A DNA stretch of 11,930 nucleotides, taken from contig JAQXHW010000122.1 in the NCBI GenBank assembly GCA_029007475.1, forward strand, positions 1-11,930, written 5' to 3'. Both the position numbers and the translations under genes were made by a program. The notes beneath the pieces were generated by a model that ran no database searches, was not told the DNA's origin, and saw only the letters and a list, made by a program, of their open reading frames with translations. This document shows positions 1 to 5,233 of the stretch, piece after piece (position 1 is the stretch's first letter; each line of letters opens with the position of its first letter). The DNA is from Oscillospiraceae bacterium. GTDB lineage: Bacteria; Bacillota; Clostridia; Oscillospirales; Acutalibacteraceae.

Positions 1-108
1 GCTGAGGGCACCTTCTCAAAGCCTGCTCGCTACCGTACCCGCACACTGCCTGCCTTAGGCGCTTTGCCTGCGGCTGATGATACTGCCGAACAACTTTCGA
101 TAATATAA
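1..108 (+). CDS. C-terminal tail of an unidentified protein (5'-truncated by window edge)
   Basis: The first frame is open from the first base to a TAA at 106-108 and gives 35 residues ending in ...DDTAEQLSII. The stretch is GC-richer than the AT-rich spacer that follows at once, which fits the end of a real gene. The tail holds several basic residues and an Ala/Pro/Leu-rich segment (LPALGALPAA). I do not recognise the family. It does not look like the end of enolase, which often precedes secG in Firmicutes. No clear hairpin terminator follows, only AT-rich sequence, so the 3' boundary of the transcript is unclear. It could also be a chance open frame. Confidence 0.4.
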   Translation, partial: AEGTFSKPARYRTRTLPALGALPAADDTAEQLSII

Positions 109-136
109 ATTTTATAATATAAAAGCGAAAAAAGGC

Positions 137-165
137 TTGCATTATGGTAATACTTGTGATAAAAT
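137..165 (+). promoter_or_regulatory. sigma-A-type promoter of secG
   Basis: TTGCAT at 137-142, a 17-bp spacer, then TAAAAT at 160-165 preceded by an extended TGA (157-159). Transcription would start near 172, giving a leader of about 50 nt before the secG start. The leader carries a weak AGCC/GGCT hairpin around 186-199 and a GAAAGG ribosome binding site at 205-210. Confidence 0.7.
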
Positions 166-223
166 ATTAGAGCTATCGAATTTTAGAGCCTTTTAGGCTT
201 TCACGAAAGGATGTAATTATACA

Positions 224-487
224 ATGGGTTGGTACTTTTATCTTATCGGCGCACTTGTACTTGTTGCTGCTATTGCGCTCATCATCGTTGTTATTCTCCA
301 AGAGGGTAACTCTAAGGGCGTTGGCGTAGTAAGCGGCGGTGCTGATTCTTTCTTCTCAAAGAATAAGGCTCGCTCCGTTGATTCACTTCTTCGCCGTTTC
401 ACTAAGTTTTTTGCAATTGGCTTTTTCGTTCTCGTTCTTGCAATCAACGTAATCTCTTATTTTGTTGCAACCGGCGCTATTAAGTAA
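224..487 (+). CDS. secG: Preprotein translocase subunit SecG
   Basis: 87-residue small membrane protein, accessory subunit of the SecYEG channel that moves unfolded proteins across the cytoplasmic membrane. It has two hydrophobic segments (about residues 5-27 and 60-83). Between them lies the family's conserved loop, with LQEGNSKG near residues 25-32, then a Gly-rich stretch and a Ser/Phe/Phe-containing segment. Length matches Firmicute SecG (about 75-90). The start is set by a GAAAGG site 13 nt upstream, slightly far but the only candidate; the ATG inside that site is followed at once by a stop. The gene has its own promoter (137-165) and a strong terminator (522-558), so it looks monocistronic. 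In many Firmicutes secG precedes rnr-smpB; here a BofA-like gene follows instead. Confidence 0.93.
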   Translation: MGWYFYLIGALVLVAAIALIIVVILQEGNSKGVGVVSGGADSFFSKNKARSVDSLLRRFTKFFAIGFFVLVLAINVISYFVATGAIK

Positions 488-521
488 TTGAACGAATAAA
501 TAATTACTGCAAAACATATCT

Positions 522-558
522 ATGGACTGTGATTTATTCACGGTCCATTTTTATTTTT
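522..558 (+). terminator. Rho-independent terminator of secG
   Basis: An 11-bp stem (522-532 pairs with 538-548, one G-T wobble) with a TTTAT loop, followed by a T-rich run (548-558). The T-run ends directly at the GGAG ribosome binding site of the next gene. Confidence 0.88.
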
Positions 559-570
559 GGAGTGTTAAAG

Positions 571-831
571 ATGAAGACGTGGCATTTTTTGCTGATATTT
601 GCAGTTACCTTTGTTTTATATTCGGTGATATATGTTTTAAGAAAAAAGAAAAAGCCCTGCTTGAGGGCTTTTGGCACTATGGGTATTGGTGTGTTAACAT
701 TAATTTTAGTTGATATAACGGGAGTTTTTACGGGAGTTTATCTGCCCATATCTGCTCTTTCGCTGTCGGTAAGCGCAGTAGGGGGCTTGCCCGGAATAGC
801 CGCTATGCTGGTTATTGAGAATTTTCTTTAG
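571..831 (+). CDS. bofA: BofA-family protein (pro-sigma-K processing inhibitor type)
   Basis: 86-residue membrane protein. Hydrophobic segments lie at about residues 5-22 and 34-55. The C-terminal third, with LPISALSLSVSAVGGLPGI (58-76) followed by a hydrophobic end, matches the signature of the BofA family, where a 'GLPG' turn sits near the C-terminus. In Bacillus, BofA sits in the outer forespore membrane and holds the protease SpoIVFB inactive until SpoIVB signals. In clostridia lacking that checkpoint the role is unclear. An in-frame ATG at 529 would add 14 residues but lies inside the terminator stem. ATG 571 has GGAG at 559-562 with ideal spacing, so I chose it. I see no separate promoter; expression may depend on read-through of the secG terminator. 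The gene converges on the DUF4364 gene. Confidence 0.75.
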   Translation: MKTWHFLLIFAVTFVLYSVIYVLRKKKKPCLRAFGTMGIGVLTLILVDITGVFTGVYLPISALSLSVSAVGGLPGIAAMLVIENFL

Positions 832-1424
832 GCAAGGTTGTCTAAGTCCTCTAAAGCGTCTTTAATCAGAGACTTGTTCCGTGTCATAACTGCAAGCATA
901 ACCTTGTAGAAAAGCTGGGGATTCTTGTAAAAATTCTTCTTAACAATCTTAACCTGGTCGTTGTCGGCAAGGTAGAGGGAAACCTTCATAAGGTCCATGT
1001 CTCCGCCGGAAATTGCACAGGTTACGTTATAGCCGTTTGAGAGCTTTTCAGAGGTAAACTTGTTTTCTTTTTCGTTCTTTTCTTTCTCTAAAAGGTTGAG
1101 TGCACATTCGTAGGCTCTCTCTTTGACGGTTAAGGGTAAATTATCCGCTAACTGGGCGGCAACAGTTCTTCCGTTTTCCGTGGGAATATAATGTCTTGTT
1201 CTGCCCTCTGCCTTTTCGATGTTGCCCTTTGACAGCAGGTCGTCAAAGCAGGAGCTTGCTTCAAAGTAATTGGTAAGTCCCTTTTCCAAAAGAGCGTCAA
1301 TGACGTTTTCCTTTGACATGGGAACGCCAATGGTTGTCAGTAAATAGCAAATAAGGATTCTTACTTCGGTTTTACTTCTCACGCCGCCTAAAGCGATGCC
1401 TTCATCAAATGCGTCAAATGCCAT
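828..1424 (-). CDS. DUF4364 family protein with N-terminal winged helix
   Basis: 198 residues, cytoplasmic. Residues about 14-85 resemble a PadR/MarR-like winged helix: the segment KTEVRILICYLL (18-29), a recognition-helix region around 48-66, and a basic wing with GRTRHYIPTENG (74-85). The C-terminal half (about 95-198) has a charged Lys/Glu-rich helix (112-128) and a domain typical of DUF4364, a Firmicute-specific family without an established function. The domain layout suggests a DNA-binding regulator, but that is inference. The start has a strong TAAGGAGGC site (complement of 1432-1440) 7 nt upstream. The stop codon overlaps the bofA stop on the opposite strand; no terminator is visible between them. 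Confidence 0.85.
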   Translation of the reverse strand: MAFDAFDEGIALGGVRSKTEVRILICYLLTTIGVPMSKENVIDALLEKGLTNYFEASSCFDDLLSKGNIEKAEGRTRHYIPTENGRTVAAQLADNLPLTVKERAYECALNLLEKEKNEKENKFTSEKLSNGYNVTCAISGGDMDLMKVSLYLADNDQVKIVKKNFYKNPQLFYKVMLAVMTRNKSLIKDALEDLDNLA

Positions 1425-1453
1425 GCTTTTTGCCTCCTTATCTATATAAAAAT

Positions 1454-1482
1454 ATTATAGCACAGTTTTCCAAAAATGTGTA
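1454..1482 (-). promoter_or_regulatory. Putative promoter of the DUF4364 gene
   Basis: Read on the minus strand: -35 TACACA (complement of 1477-1482, 4 of 6 matches), 17-bp spacer, perfect -10 TATAAT (complement of 1454-1459). It lies back to back with the nfeD promoter, the two -35 boxes being 11 bp apart. Confidence 0.55.
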
Positions 1483-1493
1483 GTGTTTTTTTA

Positions 1494-1522
1494 TTGACTG
1501 TATAAGCTGGTTATGATAGTAT
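1494..1522 (+). promoter_or_regulatory. Promoter of the nfeD-SPFH operon
   Basis: TTGACT at 1494-1499, 17-bp spacer, TAGTAT at 1517-1522 with an extended TGA at 1514-1516. Transcription would start near 1529, giving a leader of about 42 nt before the chosen nfeD start. Confidence 0.65.
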
Positions 1523-1570
1523 TAACTCATACAGGCGAATGCTTGTATGTCAGAGAAGGAAGTGAATATT

Positions 1571-2023
1571 ATGGCGTATTTTTGGCTAATACTTGTAGTG
1601 GTATTCGGGATTATTGAGTTATGCACCTCACAACTTGTTTCGGTATGGTTTGTTGTCGGTGCTTTAGCGGCGGCTATTTGTGCCAACACCTTTTTGCAGG
1701 ACCAAATTGTATGGCAGGTAGTGGTGTTTATCGGGGTTTCTGCTTTGGCTTTACTGCTCACAAGACCCCTTGTTAAAAAGCTCAGGAAATTCGACAAGGC
1801 GAGAACTAATGCCGACAGATATATCGGTAAGGTAGGCGTTGTCACAGTAGACATCGACCCTATAAAGGCAACAGGAATGGTTGAGGTCGACGGCTCAAAA
1901 TGGACAGCAAGAAGTACCTCAGGCGAGATTATCGAAGCAAATACTCCCGTAGTAGTGGACTCCATTGAAGGCGTAAAGCTCATGGTTACCAGATTTCAGA
2001 AAGAAGAAAGTGAGGACTTATAA
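1571..2023 (+). CDS. NfeD-like membrane protein (short form)
   Basis: 150 residues. Three hydrophobic segments at about residues 3-18, 24-40 and 48-65 are followed by a basic linker and a C-terminal beta-rich domain (about 88-142: YIGKVGVVTVDIDP, GMVEVDGSKWTARS) that fits the OB-fold of NfeD C-terminal domains. The protease-like domain of long NfeD proteins is absent, so this is the short class that pairs with SPFH proteins. An in-frame ATG at 1547 exists but sits upstream of the AGAAGGAAGTG ribosome binding site (1555-1564). ATG 1571 has correct spacing and gives the usual N-terminus MAYFWLIL. The stop overlaps the next start (TAATG at 2021-2025), implying translational coupling. The pair probably organises or maintains membrane domains. 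Confidence 0.87.
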   Translation: MAYFWLILVVVFGIIELCTSQLVSVWFVVGALAAAICANTFLQDQIVWQVVVFIGVSALALLLTRPLVKKLRKFDKARTNADRYIGKVGVVTVDIDPIKATGMVEVDGSKWTARSTSGEIIEANTPVVVDSIEGVKLMVTRFQKEESEDL

Positions 2024-2925
2024 TGTTATTATATGTAATCTTAGGAATAGTAGCCTTTATCCTTATTATTGTAATCTGCAATATCAAGGTTGTTTCTCAG
2101 GCAAATGCTTATGTTATTGAACGCTTGGGTGCTTACTATAAAACATGGGGCACAGGTCTGCATGTAAAAATTCCCTTTATCGACAGAATTGCAAGACGAG
2201 TTACTCTTAAAGAGCAGGTTGTTGATTTTCCGCCTCAGCCTGTTATCACAAGAGATAACGTAACTATGCAGATTGACACAGTTGTATATTTTGAGATTAC
2301 CGACCCTAAGCTATATACCTACGGCGTTGTTCGTCCTATGGATGCGATTGAGAATTTAACCGCCACAACACTAAGAAATATTATCGGTGATTTGGAACTC
2401 GACAGCACCCTCACCTCAAGAGACACTATCAACGACAAAATAAGAGTTATCCTTGACGAAGCAACAGACGCATGGGGAATTAAGGTTATCCGTGTTGAAC
2501 TTAAAAATATCCTCCCGCCCCGAGAGATTCAAGACGCCATGGAAAAACAGATGAAGGCAGAGCGTGAGCGCCGAGCACGTATACTTGATGCTGAGGGCGA
2601 AAAGCGCAGTCAAATTCTCGTAGCCGAGGGCCTTAAGGAATCCGCAATTCTCAAGGCTGATGCAGTTAGAGAAACTAAGATTAGGGAAGCAAACGGTGAG
2701 GCCGAGGCAATTCTTACAGTTCAAAAGGCATACGCTGACTCCCTTAAGATGCTGAAAGAGGCAGACCCCTCAGAGCAGGTAATTGCCCTGAAGAGCCTTG
2801 AAGCCTTTGAGAAAGCCGCCGACGGCAAGGCAACAAAGATTATTATTCCCTCTGAAATTCAGAAGCTTGCAGGCTTGGTAACCTCAATTAAGGAGCTTTC
2901 TGTTACCGATAATCTTGACGAATAA
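2023..2925 (+). CDS. SPFH/Band 7 (stomatin, QmcA-like) membrane protein
   Basis: 300 residues. A single N-terminal membrane segment (about 2-19) is followed by the SPFH domain (about 22-190), with conserved features including YVIERLGAY (30-38), GLHVKIPFID (45-54), VITRDNVTMQID (74-85) and a stomatin-type LPPREIQDAM (164-173). A highly charged Ala/Glu/Lys/Arg-rich segment (about 168-240) should form the coiled coil used for oligomerisation, and the end has IIIPSEIQ, as in stomatin relatives. Such proteins form multimeric assemblies in membrane microdomains and often sit next to nfeD, as here. GAGGA at 2012-2016, within the end of nfeD, serves as ribosome binding site. Confidence 0.92.
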   Translation: MLLYVILGIVAFILIIVICNIKVVSQANAYVIERLGAYYKTWGTGLHVKIPFIDRIARRVTLKEQVVDFPPQPVITRDNVTMQIDTVVYFEITDPKLYTYGVVRPMDAIENLTATTLRNIIGDLELDSTLTSRDTINDKIRVILDEATDAWGIKVIRVELKNILPPREIQDAMEKQMKAERERRARILDAEGEKRSQILVAEGLKESAILKADAVRETKIREANGEAEAILTVQKAYADSLKMLKEADPSEQVIALKSLEAFEKAADGKATKIIIPSEIQKLAGLVTSIKELSVTDNLDE

Positions 2926-2940
2926 ACCGCTAAAGCTAAA

Positions 2941-2981
2941 AGCACTCGCAATCCGAGCAGGAAAGCGAGTGCTGATTTTTA
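2941..2981. terminator. Terminator after the SPFH gene, probably bidirectional
   Basis: A perfect 9-bp stem (AGCACTCGC 2941-2949 with 2965-2973) and a 15-nt loop. On the plus strand it is followed by GATTTTTATC. On the minus strand the same stem is followed by TTTTAGCTTT, so it can also end spo0A transcripts about 90-125 nt past the spo0A stop. No other terminator is seen between the two genes. Confidence 0.75.
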
Positions 2982-3063
2982 TCTACGTTATGGTCACCTT
3001 AATACTTGCAAAAAAGTATTCTCAAATTAAGCAAAGACTCTGCGGTTTGCGAGGTCAATTTTA

Positions 3064-3837
3064 TCAGCTTGCTGATTTTAGCTGTAATCTGAGTTTATCC
3101 GCAATCATTGCGATAAACTCGCTGTTTGTGGGTTTACCTCTACTGATATGTATAGTATACCCAAAATAAGAGTTAAGTACGTCAACATCGCCGCGGTCCC
3201 AAGCTACTTCAATGGCATGTCTTATGGCTCTTTCAACCCTTGAGGATGTGGTTTCGTATTTCTTTGCAACGGAGGGATAAAGCTGTTTTGTAACGGCGTT
3301 AATGATTTCGGGATGCTCAACGGACATGATAATAGAGTCTCTCAGGTAGTGATATCCCTTTATGTGAGCAGGAACGCCTATCTGATGAAGAATCTCGGTT
3401 ACCTTGATTTCTATACTGCCGTAGTCGCTGAGCTTATGGATACTGCCGACCTGTTCCTTGTTTTTGGATAACATATCTTTTATGTTTTCAAGCAAGTTTT
3501 TTAGGTCAAAGGGTACAATAACAAAGTAGGATGCGCCGTTTTCCATGATTTCTCTCTCAAGAGTAGGACTGTTGAAGGCAGAGAATACAACGAACAAGGG
3601 TGTTCGGGCGTCTGGATTTCTTGTAACGGCTTTCATGACTCCAATGCTGTCAAGTTTTGACATGAATAGGTCCATAAATACAACGTCAGGCTTTTCTGTG
3701 AGAATTTTTCTCAGTACTTCATCGCCGTCACGTTTGCAAAGTATCGGCGAAAATCCCTGTTTTGCGAACTCGTTAGCCTTTTCGACTTCAAGTTCGCTTT
3801 GATCATCTGTGATTAGAATTTTGGTTTTGCTGTCCAT
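3064..3837 (-). CDS. spo0A: Sporulation master regulator Spo0A (receiver lacks conserved Lys)
   Basis: 257 residues. The N-terminal response-regulator receiver spans about 5-122, with acidic pair D11/D12, phospho-acceptor D56 (VFMDLFM) and S86 in the Thr/Ser position. A short linker (about 123-143) leads to the Spo0A-specific DNA-binding domain (about 144-257), which is strongly conserved: IGVPAHIKGYHYLRD (153-167), SRVERAIRHAIEVAW (199-213) and PTNSEFIAMIADKLRL (236-251). The lysine normally found in the KPFD motif of the receiver is Val108 (VPFD; codon GTA, two base changes from Lys), and the usual MPxLDG loop reads MSKLDS. The effector half leaves no doubt about identity. Start: GGGGGA site 7 nt upstream. 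spoIVB lies directly upstream, the standard Firmicute order. Confidence 0.97.
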   Translation of the reverse strand: MDSKTKILITDDQSELEVEKANEFAKQGFSPILCKRDGDEVLRKILTEKPDVVFMDLFMSKLDSIGVMKAVTRNPDARTPLFVVFSAFNSPTLEREIMENGASYFVIVPFDLKNLLENIKDMLSKNKEQVGSIHKLSDYGSIEIKVTEILHQIGVPAHIKGYHYLRDSIIMSVEHPEIINAVTKQLYPSVAKKYETTSSRVERAIRHAIEVAWDRGDVDVLNSYFGYTIHISRGKPTNSEFIAMIADKLRLQLKSAS

Positions 3838-3872
3838 GGTTAATCCCCCATATAAATTTTTTTGTTGACTAA

Positions 3873-3901
3873 ATCATACCATATTTTGTTAAGTGTGGCA
3901 A
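3873..3901 (-). promoter_or_regulatory. sigma-A promoter of spo0A
   Basis: On the minus strand: -35 TTGCCA (complement of 3896-3901), 17-bp spacer, -10 TATGAT (complement of 3873-3878) with an extended TGG. Start of transcription is near 3866, leaving about 28 nt to the spo0A ATG. No separate sigma-H promoter with a convincing AGGA-type -35 was found. Confidence 0.75.
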
Positions 3902-3931
3902 TAGAAAACGTGAAAATAATTCAAATAATTA

Positions 3932-3938
3932 TTCGACT
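3932..3938 (-). promoter_or_regulatory. Candidate Spo0A-binding site (0A box) upstream of spo0A
   Basis: Minus strand AGTCGAA, one mismatch from the TGTCGAA consensus, about 30 bp upstream of the spo0A -35 box. That is a plausible position for autoregulation. A short motif like this can occur by chance. Confidence 0.3.
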
Positions 3939-4005
3939 CGCTATGACAAAACGCCCATAAATAGAGCATAATATGATTTATATGCAGAAAAAACTTCACA
4001 ATTAT

Positions 4006-4044
4006 GCAAAATCAAACGAGCTGTTCCATAATGGGACAGCTCGT
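4006..4044 (-). terminator. Terminator of spoIVB
   Basis: A 12-bp stem (4033-4044 with 4016-4027, one G-T wobble) and a 5-nt loop, starting 12 nt past the spoIVB stop, followed on the minus strand by TTTGATTTT. It separates spoIVB from the spo0A promoter, so the two genes are probably independent transcription units. Confidence 0.8.
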
Positions 4045-4056
4045 AAAAATATTTCA

Positions 4057-5055
4057 CTAAGCTACTTTTTTCGACAAATCGGAAAACTCTTTTGTGTTCT
4101 CAAGCATAGTCTTTGCGAAAATTCCAAAGCCTGTTTTAGGGTCGTCAACTGTAACGTGAGTTACCGCACCTATTAATTTTCCGTTTTGAATAATGGGGGA
4201 GCCGGACATACCTTGAACTATTCCGCAAGTTTGTCCAAGTAATTTTTCATCGGTAATTGTTATTACAAGGTTTCGTATTTTGTCGTGCTCTTTGATATCG
4301 GTTATTTCTGCTTTGAACTTTTGCGGCTCTGTACCGTCTATGGTGGTATAAATATATGCCTCACCCGGCTCTATTTCGGTGATGTCCGCTACTGCAAATT
4401 TTTCTTTTTTATCGGTAGGAAAGCTCAGCGTTCCGTAGATACCTTCCTCCGAGTTTAGAAACACATCTCCAAGCTCCTCTCCTAAGAAGTAGCCGTTTAG
4501 ACAACCGATTCCGCCCTTGCTGTTTTTTGTAACCGAGGTTACGGCTGCTTTTTGTGCGCTGCCCTCAGAAAGCGGAATTAGCTCTCCGGTGTCGCTCTCG
4601 CATATTCCGTGACCTAAACCGCAAAAGGTAAGACCTTCGTTATCATAGAAAGTAACCGTACCCAAGCCTGCGGCTGAGTCTTTAACCCAAACTCCAAGCC
4701 TGAAAATACCTTCTGAGTCTGTGGTAGGATATACGGTAAGTGAAATTTGCTCCTCGTTTCGCCTTACGGTAAGTTCAAGCGCGCCGCCTTGAGACGTTGA
4801 AACAATATCTAAAAGTTCCTCCGAGCTGTCTACTGTTTCGCCGTCAGCCTCCAAAATTATATCTTTTACTCTAAGCTGGGTGTTTATATTTTCGTCGGTA
4901 TCAACAACCATAACACCCTCGCTTAACATTTTTATACCAAAAGGTTCGCCGCCTAAGGTTACCGTATTGCTATCATCAAGAGCCGAAACACCAATAGGGC
5001 TAATAAGCGCTAATACTAATATGATATTAGATAAAATTTTTATTTTGATTTTCAA
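4057..5055 (-). CDS. spoIVB: SpoIVB serine peptidase (S55 family)
   Basis: 332 residues. An N-terminal hydrophobic signal/anchor (about 5-25) is followed by a PDZ-like domain (about 35-110, with VKDIILEADGETVDS at 63-77) and the S55 peptidase domain (about 115-320). By alignment with the Bacillus subtilis enzyme (His236, Asp363, Ser378, recalled from the literature), the catalytic residues are His149 (GLGHGI), Asp269 (ITDEKLL) and Ser284 (QGMSGSP). The Asp-to-Ser spacing of 15 is the same. SpoIVB is secreted from the forespore and triggers sigma-K activation by cleaving SpoIVFA. It is about 95 residues shorter than the B. subtilis protein, mostly before the catalytic domain. Start: near-perfect GGAGGTG site (complement of 5061-5067), preceded by a small CTCACA/TGTGAG inverted repeat. 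Confidence 0.93.
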   Translation of the reverse strand: MKIKIKILSNIILVLALISPIGVSALDDSNTVTLGGEPFGIKMLSEGVMVVDTDENINTQLRVKDIILEADGETVDSSEELLDIVSTSQGGALELTVRRNEEQISLTVYPTTDSEGIFRLGVWVKDSAAGLGTVTFYDNEGLTFCGLGHGICESDTGELIPLSEGSAQKAAVTSVTKNSKGGIGCLNGYFLGEELGDVFLNSEEGIYGTLSFPTDKKEKFAVADITEIEPGEAYIYTTIDGTEPQKFKAEITDIKEHDKIRNLVITITDEKLLGQTCGIVQGMSGSPIIQNGKLIGAVTHVTVDDPKTGFGIFAKTMLENTKEFSDLSKKVA

Positions 5056-5233
5056 TTTTTCACCTCCTCACATAAGTATTTTTTGTGAGTGAGTTAAAAA
5101 TAAAGTGGAAAGTGGAGCAAGAAAGATTAATTTTTTCTGTGAATAAGCTGAAAAATCAATATATTTCAATATTCTTTCTACATCTTTATTAAAATGTAAA
5201 AATGTGTTAAAATATGAAAAGAGGTGGTATTTT

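Noticed and set aside
522..713. 63-residue open frame on the plus strand starting within the secG terminator
   Set aside because: It starts in the terminator stem, has no ribosome binding site and overlaps the bofA-like gene, which has clear family features in another frame.
1522..1983. 153-residue minus-strand open frame opposite nfeD
   Set aside because: Ser/Thr-rich antisense shadow of nfeD, without a recognisable domain, and crossing the nfeD promoter.
3001..3020. AATACTT/AAGTATT hairpin as spo0A terminator
   Set aside because: The 7-bp AT-rich stem is not followed by a T-run on the minus strand; the 2941-2973 hairpin is better.
2915..3169. 84-residue plus-strand open frame after the SPFH gene
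   Set aside because: It runs through the terminator hairpin and into the antisense of the Spo0A C-terminus; no supporting ribosome binding site.
3901..3970. sigma-H promoter for spo0A (GAAT-containing -10-like sequences)
   Set aside because: No AGGA-type -35 element at 11-13 bp from either GAAT; the sigma-A promoter nearer the gene is much better.
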